A stretch of 64,000 nt of DNA from Rhizobium sp. BK650 (GCF_014195325.1 NZ_JACIBK010000001.1:496001-560000); one strand, 5' to 3'; counted from the stretch's first letter, positions 1 through 7,954 are shown. Translations and numbers: made by a program. Notes: a model not told the origin generated them from the letters alone.

Positions 1-848
1 ACCGCATCGCCGTGCATGCGTCGCCTTCCGGCGTGAAGGTGATCACGCGCGGCGGCCTCGACTGGACGAGTCGTTTCCCAGTGATTGCAGAGGCGGCACG
101 CGCGCTGGGGTCGGGGTCGATGATCCTCGACGGCGAGGCGGTGATGGGAGATGAAGCGGGACGGTCGGATTTCAACCTCTTGCAAAAGTCGTTGGGCGCG
201 TCGGGCAAACATGGCGGTGCTCTAGCGTCGCCCGCCATCATGTTCGCTTTCGATCTGCTTTATTTCGACGGCCACGATCTGCGCCGCCTGTCCCAACAAG
301 AGCGGCGGCAACTGCTCGAAACCGTCATTCCGCCGGATGGGGAAGGGGGCATCCAACTGTCCGACGAGTTTGATGCCGATCCGGTCATCATATTCGAGCA
401 AGCCTGCGCCTTGGGCCTCGAAGGCATCGTCGGCAAACGCCGCGACAGTCCATATCGCAGCGGTCGAACCGGCGACTGGGTCAAGATCAAATGCGTGACG
501 AAAGCGGCTTTCGTCATCGTCGGCTATGAACCGGGGCGCAGTTTCGGCGGCTTCAGCAGGCTGTTGCTGGCAGCCTACGAGGACGATCAGTTGCGATATG
601 TCGGGGGCGTCGGCACCGGCTTCAAGGAGCAGGACACGTTGCGGCTGGGCGCCCTCATGGACAAGCTTCCATGGCGGCGCAAGCAGCCGCCCGTTGGCTA
701 TAGCGGCAGAAGCCAGATCGTCTGGCTACAGCCTAAGTTGATCGCTGACATCGAGTTTCGCGGGTGGACCCGCGACAACAAGCTGCGGCACTCCTCCTTC
801 AAACGGCTGGCAGAGCGGCAGGACCATGCCGATGTTTACCGGCTATAA
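1..848 (+). CDS. ATP-dependent DNA ligase, 3' part (5' end outside window)
   Basis: The reading frame is open from base 3, so the gene starts upstream and its adenylation lysine motif (KxDG) is not in view. The visible part has the sequence order of the LigD/LigC-type ligase: a RGG-D-W segment after motif I, DGEAV (motif III), FDLLYFDG, EGIVGKR (motif IV) and WVKIKC (motif V), followed by an OB-fold region with VGGVGTGF near the C-terminus. Such ligases seal nicks in bacterial end-joining repair with Ku. No ku or primase/nuclease domain can be seen because the window cuts the gene, so LigD versus a stand-alone ligase cannot be decided. It ends with TAA, tail to tail with the next small gene. 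Confidence 0.85.
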   Translation, partial: RIAVHASPSGVKVITRGGLDWTSRFPVIAEAARALGSGSMILDGEAVMGDEAGRSDFNLLQKSLGASGKHGGALASPAIMFAFDLLYFDGHDLRRLSQQERRQLLETVIPPDGEGGIQLSDEFDADPVIIFEQACALGLEGIVGKRRDSPYRSGRTGDWVKIKCVTKAAFVIVGYEPGRSFGGFSRLLLAAYEDDQLRYVGGVGTGFKEQDTLRLGALMDKLPWRRKQPPVGYSGRSQIVWLQPKLIADIEFRGWTRDNKLRHSSFKRLAERQDHADVYRL

Positions 849-854
849 TTACGC

Positions 855-1115
855 CTACCAGGTTCCCGACTTGAAGCTCGTGAGAAGAGTTGCCTCTAGC
901 TCACCACAGACGGCAACGTAATGGTCCAAGATCAATTCGTGGTCCGAGCTGTCGCTCTGCCACCTCGCTTTTGCCATGACGGCATCGCCATATGTTTCGA
1001 TAAGCTCTGTCCAACGGGATGCTATTGGCACGTAGGGCTTTAGTTCAGGATGCTTGTCGAGCAAGGACTTCAGACCGATTTGGAAACTCTCGGAGCTAAC
1101 TTCTTTCTCTGCCAT
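855..1115 (-). CDS. Small hypothetical protein (86 aa)
   Basis: An 86-residue acidic, soluble protein without signal peptide, membrane segment or motif I recognise. It has an N-terminal hydrophilic stretch and a predicted helical middle. It lies tail to tail with the ligase gene, six bases apart, and upstream of the tRNA. Coding character is moderate, and no strong ribosome-binding site decides the start. It may be part of an acquired segment ending at the tRNA gene. Confidence 0.4.
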   Translation of the reverse strand: MAEKEVSSESFQIGLKSLLDKHPELKPYVPIASRWTELIETYGDAVMAKARWQSDSSDHELILDHYVAVCGELEATLLTSFKSGTW

Positions 1116-1595
1116 TTACCTGCCAACTCGTCTTCTTCCGCTGTTTTCGAGGCTGAACTCGAGATGAAGAACGGACGCATGGTGCCGGCCCCGCATGCTC
1201 TACAAGCGCGGAGAGTGATCGCGCTATGGGCTGGGGTTGAGCCAGGGGCCGGCGGGCTATTTTGATGGAATTTCAGGTCGCCCGACAAGTCAGCAATAGG
1301 ATGTACTAAGGCTCGGCTAAAGCTGCGTCGAGGATTGTCGCTCATTCGAATAGTATGGCGATCCCCTCAAGCTCTCGATCACTGGCTTAAAATAAGGATC
1401 CTTCGAGAGGACTTTGAAGGGCCTTCAAAGGCTGACGCAGTGATCCTTTTAGAGCTGAAAATTCCGGAACCTTCTGTCAAAATTCCGGTTTTTCGCGTCC
1501 GGCTACACCGGAACTTGGTGTCAAAAATCCGGATTTTCGCGTCCGGCTACAGACGATCTGTTACCTATGTCTCCGGGTCGGACATTAGGCAAAAA
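1116..1595. other. Gene-free stretch between small gene and tRNA
   Basis: About 480 bases without a gene I can support. Open frames here read through the tRNA or have no start signal. The only structure seen is a pair of imperfect direct repeats near 1476-1551. It may be eroded mobile-element DNA on the 3' side of the tRNA. Confidence 0.5.
1476..1551. repeat. Two 32-bp imperfect direct repeats
   Basis: Copies at 1476-1507 and 1520-1551 differ at only a few positions. Both contain AATCCGG or ATTCCGG followed by TTTTCGCGTCCGGCTACA, and they are 44 bases apart start to start. A further half copy (AAAATTCCGGAACC) lies just upstream. Repeated terminal motifs of this kind occur at ends of some insertion sequences (IS21 type), but no transposase is present, so a remnant IS end is only an inference. 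Confidence 0.5.
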
Positions 1596-1671
1596 TGGTG
1601 GGCCCGGAGGGACTCGAACCCCCAACCAAGCGGTTATGAGCCGCCGGCTCTAACCATTGAGCTACAGGCCC
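1596..1671 (-). tRNA. tRNA-Ile2 (anticodon CAU, lysidine type)
   Basis: The minus strand folds as a full cloverleaf of 76 nt with encoded CCA: acceptor GGGCCTG/CGGGCCC with one G-T pair, anticodon stem GGCGG/CCGCT, T stem GGGGG/CCCTC with loop TTCGAGT. The anticodon CAT is at 1636-1638. The D-arm GGTTAGAGC and the body CGGCTCATAACCGCTTGGT resemble the E. coli ileX/ileY type that reads AUA after lysidine modification, rather than initiator or elongator Met tRNA. Elongator tRNA-Met is the alternative. Confidence 0.9.
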
Positions 1672-1798
1672 GGCACCAGGAGTGCTGACAGCCGGGGCAA
1701 TGGCACCCGCGGCTTTTGTCCGCTTAACGCAAATCCGGGAGAGCTACAAGCCATGAGCGCAAGCATCTGTGGACGATGCATATTTCCTGGTCGTCTCT

Positions 1799-1823
1799 GG
1801 AACCTTCGCACGCTGGCTACATT
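1799..1823 (+). promoter_or_regulatory. Weak EcfG-like promoter
   Basis: GGAAC at 1799-1803, a 16-base spacer, then CATT. One position differs from the rhizobial general-stress sigma factor consensus GGAAC-N16/17-CGTT. It sits about 40 bases before the response regulator start. Confidence 0.3.
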
Positions 1824-1861
1824 TATTGCAGTCAGGCTGGATCGGAAGAGGGCAATCGCAG

Positions 1862-2230
1862 ATGGTGGCTTCACAGGGTGCCGTGGTGCTCATCGTCGAA
1901 GATGAGCCGTTGATCAGGTTCAATATTCTGGATGTGCTTGAAGAAGCGGGGCATGTGGCGATCGAGGCTGGGAACGCCGACGAGGCAATGGTGCTTCTGA
2001 AAGCCCGCAGCGATGTGGATGTCCTCTTTACCGATGTCAACATGGCCGGTTCGATGGATGGCATCCAGCTTGCCAAACGGGTGAGGGCGATGCGGCCGAA
2101 TATCGGCATTATCATCACATCGGGCTTGGTGCGGCTCGATCCCCTGTCGCTGCCGGCCAACGCGGCTTTCCTGCCGAAACCCTATCAGCACGAGGACTTG
2201 ATTTCGGCGATCGCTTCCGTGACCCGGTAG
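1862..2230 (+). CDS. Receiver-only response regulator
   Basis: A CheY-like single receiver domain of 122 residues with no output domain. Acidic pocket EDE near residue 13, phospho-acceptor Asp in FTDVNM, conserved Ser in ITSG and Lys in PKPY are all present. The start at 1862 is chosen because the receiver fold begins seven residues later; a longer in-frame start at 1769 would add an unrelated extension. GAAGAGG lies just upstream. Such proteins accept phosphate from a histidine kinase and act by protein contact. No partner kinase is adjacent. It converges with the DUF2934 gene downstream. Confidence 0.85.
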   Translation: MVASQGAVVLIVEDEPLIRFNILDVLEEAGHVAIEAGNADEAMVLLKARSDVDVLFTDVNMAGSMDGIQLAKRVRAMRPNIGIIITSGLVRLDPLSLPANAAFLPKPYQHEDLISAIASVTR

Positions 2231-2241
2231 AACTTAAGGGC

Positions 2242-2472
2242 TTAATCGGGATTTGCCAGCGACGGCGCCGGGACGGGAAAGCCCGTTGCCCCGGTTGCGG
2301 CTTCGGTTTCTTCAATCTGCTTGCGGGCCTGTTCGTTCGCCTTTGTCGTTTCGCCGCGCAACTCGGCTTCGGCAGTGCTCCAGTGGCGCAGATCTTCGCC
2401 GTCCGGCCTGCCTTCCTCTTCCCAGATTGCATAGGCGCGCTCGCGCACGCGATCCTCGTTCCGGTCCGTCAT
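2242..2472 (-). CDS. DUF2934 domain protein
   Basis: A 76-residue protein. It opens with the DUF2934 core: an RAYAIWEEEGRPDG segment followed by DLRHW, then a charged C-terminal tail. The family is common in rhizobia and its function is unknown. The start at 2472 is supported by GGGGAGG on the minus strand; a longer frame upstream does not look coding. A second DUF2934 gene lies at 7264-7512. An EcfG-like promoter lies 32-56 bases upstream, suggesting general-stress control. Confidence 0.75.
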   Translation of the reverse strand: MTDRNEDRVRERAYAIWEEEGRPDGEDLRHWSTAEAELRGETTKANEQARKQIEETEAATGATGFPVPAPSLANPD

Positions 2473-2503
2473 GTGGGCCTCCCCTGGCCTGCGAATGTCG
2501 ATA

Positions 2504-2528
2504 AACCAGCCGAGAAACGAAATGTTCC
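2504..2528 (-). promoter_or_regulatory. EcfG-like promoter for DUF2934 gene
   Basis: Read on the minus strand: GGAAC (2528-2524), 16 bases, GGTT (2507-2504). It differs from GGAAC-N16-CGTT at one position and lies about 30 bases before the start codon at 2472. Confidence 0.45.
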
Positions 2529-2612
2529 GGCTGGGATTCAGATATTTGGACGGCGCAGCCGAGCCTGGAGGGGAGGTCTGCTTCTGGCCCGGCTGCCGCC
2601 CTCGGGAAACCG

Positions 2613-2804
2613 TCAATTATAGCTGCTCTTCAGCAACTCGGTTTCCTGATGCGCCTTCTTCTCGTAGATCGTAAAGAGCGCCATCGAGAGCAGATAGGAG
2701 AGGAAGGGGTCTCCCATCTGTGTCGCGATATCGCGGGAAGCCAGAATATGTTTTTCCAACGCGCCGATTTCTTTTTGTACGGCGGTTTCGCTCAAGCGGT
2801 TCAT
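2613..2804 (-). CDS. cinS: CinS-like quorum-sensing anti-repressor (63 aa)
   Basis: A 63-residue helical protein whose ATG overlaps the cinI stop codon (ATGA, 2804-2801), so the two are translationally coupled. In Rhizobium leguminosarum the small gene directly behind cinI, cinS, encodes a protein of similar size that relieves repression by PraR and carries the quorum signal to rhiR and other genes. Position, size and coupling match, but I identify it mainly from context since the protein has no catalytic motif. No signal peptide or membrane segment is seen. Confidence 0.65.
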   Translation of the reverse strand: MNRLSETAVQKEIGALEKHILASRDIATQMGDPFLSYLLSMALFTIYEKKAHQETELLKSSYN

Positions 2805-3466
2805 GCTGCCATCTCCAGGAATTGGGTCACGACGGAACGCGTCGGGACATAGCGGGTATACAGGGGGGTATCGATGCCAAGGGAAGCGCGCATCCTGTTC
2901 AGTACGCGCGCGGAAACTTCGAAGGCGCCACAGCAGACCGGATACTTGCCGTAGCCATCGGCGCGGCCGAGTTCTTCAACCTCGGCGCCGGCGCGCTTGT
3001 AGATGCGTTTCAGATGAGGTTCGTAATTGGAGATCATGGTGTGGATGCCGTGATCGAGGGCGCATTCGCAGAGTGCCAGGAGCAGCATGGAGAAGGCTCG
3101 ACCGGCATCGATATCGGGAAAATCGGTTGCGATCGCTTCCTCGTCGATGCACATGCGGGTGCCTTCCCAGATGCCGGGGGCGACGAGATCGGCTGCCTGC
3201 GGGAAGGTTTCCCGGAAGACGTCGTACAGGAGAGTCGGTCCGGTTGTCGGCATCAGGCGCATACCGCCATAAAGGCGGGTGCGGGTTTCGTTGCACCAGA
3301 CGAGATAGGCCGGGCAGAGCGAATCGTAGCTGTCGCGCTCGAAGGGGCCGATTACCGGAACGTTCCAGCCAAGGGTGTCCGCGAAAACTTTCTTGCGCAG
3401 GCGGAACATCTGGTCGAGTATGAAAGCGTATTTCTGATACTCATGTGCCTGAATGATAACGAACAT
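2801..3466 (-). CDS. cinI: Acyl-homoserine-lactone synthase CinI
   Basis: LuxI-family autoinducer synthase of 221 residues, making an N-acyl-homoserine lactone from SAM and acyl-ACP. Every family landmark is at its usual place: R24, F28, W34, D45, D48, R70, F84, E101, R104 (segment GIWEGTR). The long acyl pocket of CinI in related rhizobia makes 3-hydroxy-C14:1-HSL; chain length cannot be read here. The start has GGAGAGC upstream. Two CATATG palindromes lie 64-112 bases upstream, consistent with CinR control. Followed by overlapping cinS and preceded by cinR on the same strand. Confidence 0.92.
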   Translation of the reverse strand: MFVIIQAHEYQKYAFILDQMFRLRKKVFADTLGWNVPVIGPFERDSYDSLCPAYLVWCNETRTRLYGGMRLMPTTGPTLLYDVFRETFPQAADLVAPGIWEGTRMCIDEEAIATDFPDIDAGRAFSMLLLALCECALDHGIHTMISNYEPHLKRIYKRAGAEVEELGRADGYGKYPVCCGAFEVSARVLNRMRASLGIDTPLYTRYVPTRSVVTQFLEMAA

Positions 3467-3529
3467 TTTGCTCTCCAGCGTGTTGGGTTCGTGAGGGCAG
3501 AATGGTTCAGGACGGCGGGATCGGAAATT

Positions 3530-3542
3530 CCCGCATATGGGC
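3530..3542. promoter_or_regulatory. CATATG palindrome upstream of cinI (site 1)
   Basis: CCCGCATATGGGC, centred on CATATG. It shares its core with the site at 3556-3573 and the site upstream of cinR. Candidate CinR or PraR binding site in the cinI promoter. Confidence 0.5.
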
Positions 3543-3555
3543 GCCTACAGATGAG

Positions 3556-3573
3556 CCCCCGCATATGGGGGGG
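3556..3573. promoter_or_regulatory. CATATG palindrome upstream of cinI (site 2)
   Basis: CCCCCGCATATGGGGGGG, a near-perfect palindrome about 100 bases before the cinI start and 28 bases from site 1 centre to centre. Likely lux/cin-box-like operator; binding by CinR is inferred. Confidence 0.55.
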
Positions 3574-3682
3574 TCGTCCGCAGCCTTTCCGGGTCAGCAT
3601 GAAACACTCCGTTGGCCGAAGCGACCGGCCTGATCGACCGGCCCCTTTTCAACCGACGGAATGCTTCAATCCTGGGAAAACT

Positions 3683-4408
3683 CTACGGGTTGATGATACG
3701 CAGCTGTACGGCCCGAGAAGCTGCCGCGGAAATGGTGGCGCAGCCGAGCTTGAAACGAGCGGTTTTCAGGTAATCGCGAGTCGTATGCTCGGAAATGCCG
3801 AGGATGACGGCAATGTCCTTGTAGTCTTTGCCCAGTGCCGTCCAATGCAGGCATTCGATTTCGCGCGGGGAAAGCGCCGGCACCGGGTCGTTCTCGCCAT
3901 GCAGTTCGTAGATGGCCTTGCGATGAATGAGATGGGCAATCTCTATCCACTCGTTGCGATAGGTCCTGACCATGGCGGTCCAATCATCCAGCGGAAGGCG
4001 GGCATTGATCGATAGCAGCGCTCTGCGCTGCGCCTTGTCGGCCACGGGGATCGAATAGCCGTTTCCGCCGATACCATGCTTCTGGGCGTCGACCAGCATG
4101 GCATAGGCTTCAGGCGTGGGCTCCACCTCGCTCCAGTCGAAGGGCAACTGGCGCTCGAAGCCCTGTTTGACGATCGGATCGACCTTCACATAGCTGTTGA
4201 GCAGATAGCGCGAGACCCAGGCATCGGGATAGGTGGTGCGCACGAAAGGCGAATCGATCTTTGCCGCAATGGTCTGCGCGAGGTGGTAGGTGACATAATC
4301 GACAGCGTATTCCGCCTGGAAAATGCGGATGGAAGCATCGACATTGGCCGCGGTCTTTATCTGTTCGAAAACGGGTTCGAACTTTTGCGAATAACTGATT
4401 TCCGTCAT
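3683..4408 (-). CDS. cinR: LuxR-family quorum-sensing regulator CinR
   Basis: A 241-residue LuxR-type activator. The N-terminal autoinducer-binding domain keeps W64, Y68, D77, P78 and W92. The C-terminal LuxR helix-turn-helix begins at [18 protein letters not shown] and ends near the C-terminus. The start at 4408 is chosen for GGCAGGCGG eight bases upstream; a further in-frame ATG at 4474 would run through the palindrome at 4469-4484. It lies upstream of cinI in the same direction with a 216-base gap that carries two palindromes, the known cinR-cinI arrangement. Confidence 0.9.
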   Translation of the reverse strand: MTEISYSQKFEPVFEQIKTAANVDASIRIFQAEYAVDYVTYHLAQTIAAKIDSPFVRTTYPDAWVSRYLLNSYVKVDPIVKQGFERQLPFDWSEVEPTPEAYAMLVDAQKHGIGGNGYSIPVADKAQRRALLSINARLPLDDWTAMVRTYRNEWIEIAHLIHRKAIYELHGENDPVPALSPREIECLHWTALGKDYKDIAVILGISEHTTRDYLKTARFKLGCATISAAASRAVQLRIINP

Positions 4409-4468
4409 CGTGCCGCCTGCCTCAAACCGTTCAATCTTACCGCGAGGAATGTCAAAAATACAAGGCAT

Positions 4469-4484
4469 CCCCACATATGCGGGG
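4469..4484. promoter_or_regulatory. CATATG palindrome between cinR and divergent small gene
   Basis: CCCCACATATGCGGGG is palindromic except for one inner pair and matches the cinI-upstream sites. It lies 61 bases before cinR and 51 bases before the divergent small gene at 4535, so it could control both. Confidence 0.5.
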
Positions 4485-4534
4485 AATGACTTTTCCAGGT
4501 CCGTCTGTTAGCGCCTTTTTTCGGGAGGCTCCAG

Positions 4535-4720
4535 ATGGACACCAAGAGAACGTTCGATATCGCCGAGTGCCATCAAGCAGCCAAAGGGCTGAGATCGAGC
4601 TGGCAGGACATGGCTGGCTCCGAGGCGTTGCTCCGTGCGCTCGTCGCCGAACGCAACGGCGATACGTTGCTTGCCTTGTTCTGGACAGAAGTTCACCGGA
4701 CGCTCTGCGAAGAGAAATAG
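4535..4720 (+). CDS. Small hypothetical protein divergent from cinR (61 aa)
   Basis: A 61-residue soluble protein, rich in Ala, Glu and Leu, probably helical, with no recognised domain. The start has a strong ribosome-binding site, GGGAGG at 4523-4528. It shares its promoter region, including a CATATG palindrome, with cinR. I do not recognise the family. Quorum-sensing control is an inference from position only. Confidence 0.6.
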   Translation: MDTKRTFDIAECHQAAKGLRSSWQDMAGSEALLRALVAERNGDTLLALFWTEVHRTLCEEK

Positions 4721-5320
4721 TCGCTCCTTTATCGTTACATTCGTCACGAACACCCTTCGGTGGAGACCGAGTTGCCGGGTGCGTGTCGGACGGGTGGCTG
4801 CCTCGACTTGATGGTGCGCAACCGTCGGAAGTCGACCTGCGCGGACGTGGCCATTCTGCAATTCCTCAGCCGAATTTTGCGCGGGAGAACGAGTTCGTTC
4901 ACGTGATCGGAACGCGGGGCATCGGCGGTGAATTCGATCATGTAGGCCATTAGCCGGAGGTCCGTTTCATATCGTGTAAAGCAGCAAGATGACGGATGTA
5001 TCGCAAGTGCACCGCTTTCGCCCGTCAGGTTAATAGCCGATGAACACGATTTCACATTTTGTCGTCACTTAATTTGCGTTGCCTGCCGGAAGCAAGATAG
5101 GCAAAGTCCAACTCTATGAAATATCCGGCTTATACGGGACATGTCGAGCAAATATGCTTGACGGATCGTTACCGCGAAGCGCAAAGATGCTTGTGGAAAC
5201 GATTACACAAGACGCCATTGTGCCATATTGAGAGAGGACCAGGATTTCGTATCGAACGCAAGATCATTTGCGTTGCGCCTCATGAAAGCTGCTGGATGAC
5301 GGCAGGGCTGATCTAGTGGA
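4721..5320. other. 600-base gene-free region before DUF5054 gene
   Basis: No gene is supported. A minus-strand frame at 4744-5055 and a plus-strand frame at 5116-5316 have no ribosome-binding site and no recognisable sequence. Base composition is less GC-rich than the neighbouring genes. A LacI-type operator-like sequence at 5193-5208 is the only regulatory feature I see. Confidence 0.5.
5193..5208. promoter_or_regulatory. LacI-type operator-like sequence
   Basis: GTGGAAACGATTACAC is an imperfect palindrome (12 of 16 positions symmetric) with the central CG and AA/TT spacing typical of LacI-family operators. It lies about 115 bases before the DUF5054 gene. No LacI-family gene is in the window. 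Confidence 0.3.
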
Positions 5321-7255
5321 ATGCAGATGACAGAAAAGCGCGTGCACCTGGTCTTCAAGACTCATCTCGATATCGGATTCACCGACCATGCCGAAAAAGT
5401 CCGCCGTCAGTACCACGAACGCTTTATTCCGCAGGCGATCGAGACCGGTGCGCATTTCTATGCCGAAAATCCCGAAGAGTCGAAGTTCATCTGGACGACC
5501 GGCGCCTGGCTGATCTGGGATCATCTGAATTCGCGTTCGCCTGCCGAGGTGGCAGCATTGGAGCAGGCGATCGAACGGGGTCTCATCCGCTGGCACGGCC
5601 TGCCGTTTACCACCCACACCGAGCTGATGTCGCCCGATCTGTTCCGCGCTGGTCTTTCCTATTCTCAGGAGCTCGACCGCCGCTTCGGCAGGACGACGAT
5701 CGGGGCGAAGATGACCGACGTGCCGGGCCACACGCTCGGAATGGTGCCGCTGCTCGCGGAGGCCGGCATCCGCTTCCTGCATCTCGGCGTCAATACGGCT
5801 TCTCCGCCGCCTCAAGTGCCTGACGTTTTCCGCTGGCGCGCGCCTGACGGGGCGGAAGTCGTCGTCATGTACCAACGCTCCTATGGCGAGACCTATTTCC
5901 CTGAAGGTTTCGACGACGGTCTGAGTTTTGCGCACACGCAGGACAATATCGGTCCGCAGAGCGTGCCGCAGGCGGCTGAAGCCTATCGCGACATACGTCG
6001 CCTCGAGCCCGGCGCGATCATCCGTGCGGCGACGCTGGAAGATTATGCTGCGATCCTCTGGGAGAAACGGGAACGCTTTCCGGTGCTGGAACTGGAGCTC
6101 GGTGACAGCTGGATCCATGGCAGCGCCGCCGACCCCTTGAAGACGGCGAAGTTTCTGGCCCTGCAGCGGCTCTATGACCGTTTTGCGGGCGAGAGGCTCG
6201 ATACGCGGCGGGTCGCCTTCGGCCGCGGGCTCGTCATGGTGGCGGAGCATACGTGCGGGGTGGATATCAAGTCCTATCTGCGCGACGACAAGGCGTGGGC
6301 GAAAGCCGATTTCGAAGCTGCGCGCAAAACAGATTACCGTTTCGCCTATACCGAGGCATCGTGGGACGAGCAGCGCGGCTATATCGACCAGGCCGTCGCC
6401 GAACTCGATGCCGACGATCAGCAGCAGGCACAGGTTGTGCTCGCGGAGCTTTTCGCGCCGGCGCTCGTCGGCAGCATGAGCCGCGAGACCCGGTTCAGCA
6501 CCGGCGGGTGGTCGATCGAGTTGAATGAGTTGACGGGCGATATCACGGAGCTCACATCCCCGCAGGGCCGGCGGATCGCCGGCCGCGCTGGCTCTCTGAT
6601 CGCCTATCGCTATGAGAGCTATGATGCTGCCGATGTCGGCAGGCACATGGACAGCTATCTCACGCATCGCCAGGAATGGGCGGTGCTGGATCACGACAAG
6701 CCTGGGCTTGGCCGTTCGGGCGCTGCGCTCTCCAAGGTTTTCGCACCCGGTCTGGAGAGCACTGGCGAGGGAGGGTTTCTGCTGTCCATGCCTTCTGAGG
6801 CCATTGAACGGTTCGGCGCACCGCGCCAGCTTGCTGTCGAGCTTTCGGCCGATGGCGATGCCTTGCAATTGCGACTTTCGCTGCGCGACAAGCCGGCGAA
6901 CCGCATGCCGGAAGCCAGTTTCCTCTCCTTCATGCCCGAGGCCGCAAAGGACTGGGCGTTCAGGAAGATGGGTCTCTGGCATCAGTCTGGAAATTTCGTC
7001 AGGTCTGGCGGAGCGCAGTTGCAGGCTGTAACCGCAGTTCGCGGCAACTCGGGAGACGCCGGGACGCTCGTCATCGAGCCCCTGGACACGCCGCTGGTCG
7101 CGCCGCAGAACTGGGATTTCATGCGTTTCTGCAAAGGTTTGCCGAATTTTGAAGAAGGAATCCGCTTCAACCTGCACAACAATAAGTGGGGGACCAACTT
7201 TCCGATGTGGTGGGAAGGCGATTTCTCGTCCCGTTTCCGGATCAATCTGGAATAG
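5321..7255 (+). CDS. DUF5054 protein, GH38 alpha-mannosidase-like
   Basis: A 644-residue cytoplasmic protein, by recognition DUF5054, related in its N-terminal half to the GH38 catalytic barrel. The zinc-ligand pattern of GH38 appears to be kept: H15 and D17 in KTHLDIGFTD, D133 in KMTDVPGHTLG, and a later His in AEHTCGVD near residue 310. LGDSWIHG is another conserved block, and the last third looks like a beta-rich domain. Likely role is hydrolysis of an alpha-linked sugar, substrate unknown. A start six bases later (5327) has better spacing to GTGGA. It stands alone, with no transporter next to it. Retained ligands suggest an active enzyme, which is inference. Confidence 0.75.
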   Translation: MQMTEKRVHLVFKTHLDIGFTDHAEKVRRQYHERFIPQAIETGAHFYAENPEESKFIWTTGAWLIWDHLNSRSPAEVAALEQAIERGLIRWHGLPFTTHTELMSPDLFRAGLSYSQELDRRFGRTTIGAKMTDVPGHTLGMVPLLAEAGIRFLHLGVNTASPPPQVPDVFRWRAPDGAEVVVMYQRSYGETYFPEGFDDGLSFAHTQDNIGPQSVPQAAEAYRDIRRLEPGAIIRAATLEDYAAILWEKRERFPVLELELGDSWIHGSAADPLKTAKFLALQRLYDRFAGERLDTRRVAFGRGLVMVAEHTCGVDIKSYLRDDKAWAKADFEAARKTDYRFAYTEASWDEQRGYIDQAVAELDADDQQQAQVVLAELFAPALVGSMSRETRFSTGGWSIELNELTGDITELTSPQGRRIAGRAGSLIAYRYESYDAADVGRHMDSYLTHRQEWAVLDHDKPGLGRSGAALSKVFAPGLESTGEGGFLLSMPSEAIERFGAPRQLAVELSADGDALQLRLSLRDKPANRMPEASFLSFMPEAAKDWAFRKMGLWHQSGNFVRSGGAQLQAVTAVRGNSGDAGTLVIEPLDTPLVAPQNWDFMRFCKGLPNFEEGIRFNLHNNKWGTNFPMWWEGDFSSRFRINLE

Positions 7256-7263
7256 CGGCGCGT

Positions 7264-7512
7264 TCAGCCGGCCCGCGACAGCTTTTGGCGTTGGTTGCCG
7301 AGGGTGGCCGGCTTGTGCGGTTTTGACATTTTCGGGCGAAATTTGACGAGGACTTCATTGCCATCCGTCGAGGCACGCGTGCGCTCCAGCCTCTCGCGTT
7401 CGGCTGCTGCCTGCAGCCAATGTTCGGCGTCGCGGCCATGTGGTCTGCCTTCCGCTTCCCATATCGCATAGGCTCGCTTGCATATCCACTCATGCCGGGA
7501 GGTGTTGCTCAT
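7264..7512 (-). CDS. DUF2934 domain protein
   Basis: An 82-residue protein with the DUF2934 core ICKRAYAIWEAEGRPHGRDAEHW at residues 10-31, followed by a basic C-terminal tail. Function unknown. AAGGACG upstream favours the start at 7512 over an in-frame ATG at 7626 without such a site. A perfect EcfG promoter lies about 155 bases upstream. It is the second DUF2934 gene in the window and converges with the DUF5054 gene. Confidence 0.7.
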   Translation of the reverse strand: MSNTSRHEWICKRAYAIWEAEGRPHGRDAEHWLQAAAERERLERTRASTDGNEVLVKFRPKMSKPHKPATLGNQRQKLSRAG

Positions 7513-7666
7513 CGTTTCGTCCTTCTTGTGCCGATCTTTTCCCCGCAGTCCATTCCACGCGATCAGCCTCCGCCGCAGGCGGTACTCAAGCCGATCTTGT
7601 AAAAAGGAGCCGGCGGATGCCGGCATTTCGATGGGGTCGCACAGCCTCTGCCATGCTCAGCGGAAG

Positions 7667-7691
7667 AACGATTTCACCGGCGATGTGTTCC
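7667..7691 (-). promoter_or_regulatory. EcfG-type promoter (perfect match)
   Basis: On the minus strand GGAAC (7691-7687), 16 bases, CGTT (7670-7667), an exact match to the rhizobial general-stress promoter. It points at the DUF2934 gene starting at 7512, leaving a leader of about 150 nt. Confidence 0.6.
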
Positions 7692-7729
7692 CGACATATT
7701 TTGTGAAATTTCGCTCAAGGGGAGAGCGG

Positions 7730-7945
7730 TCACTCAGAGCGTGACCGCTCACTGTTGGCCTCGTCGTGCTTTATTTCCCAGTCCTTCTGCGACTTCCGGC
7801 CGGGTGGGCTGCGATGGATGGTGGCATCATCGGAATGGGTGATATCGCGTGGCTTGGCGCTGGAGACGCCGTTGTTGCGGCGACCCTCGTGCGAATGCGC
7901 GAATTGTCCTTCGGCATCTTTGCGGATTTTGTCTTTGTCGCTCAC
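7730..7945 (-). CDS. Small hydrophilic hypothetical protein (71 aa)
   Basis: A very hydrophilic, charged 71-residue protein rich in Lys, Asp, Ser and Arg, with no membrane segment and probably disordered. It starts with GTG at 7945, with GGAG some 14 bases upstream. It is nine bases behind the preceding small gene and likely shares its transcript and its EcfG-type promoter. Function unknown. Confidence 0.5.
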   Translation of the reverse strand: MSDKDKIRKDAEGQFAHSHEGRRNNGVSSAKPRDITHSDDATIHRSPPGRKSQKDWEIKHDEANSERSRSE

Positions 7946-7954
7946 GATACTGCT

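Noticed and set aside
1476..1551. Direct repeats as a CRISPR array
   Set aside because: Only two imperfect copies, a 12-base gap and no cas genes.
1335..1688. Plus-strand open frame of 117 codons
   Set aside because: It runs straight through the tRNA gene on the other strand, has no ribosome-binding site and has repeat-derived sequence.
4744..5055. Minus-strand 103-codon frame in the gap after the small cin-linked gene
   Set aside because: No ribosome-binding site, no recognisable sequence and unusual amino-acid make-up.
5116..5316. Plus-strand 66-codon frame before the DUF5054 gene
   Set aside because: No start signal. It overlaps the region with the LacI-type operator, and its composition does not look coding.
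5264..7177. Very long minus-strand frame opposite the DUF5054 gene
   Set aside because: Shadow of the high-GC coding strand; the plus-strand frame has family motifs and metal ligands.
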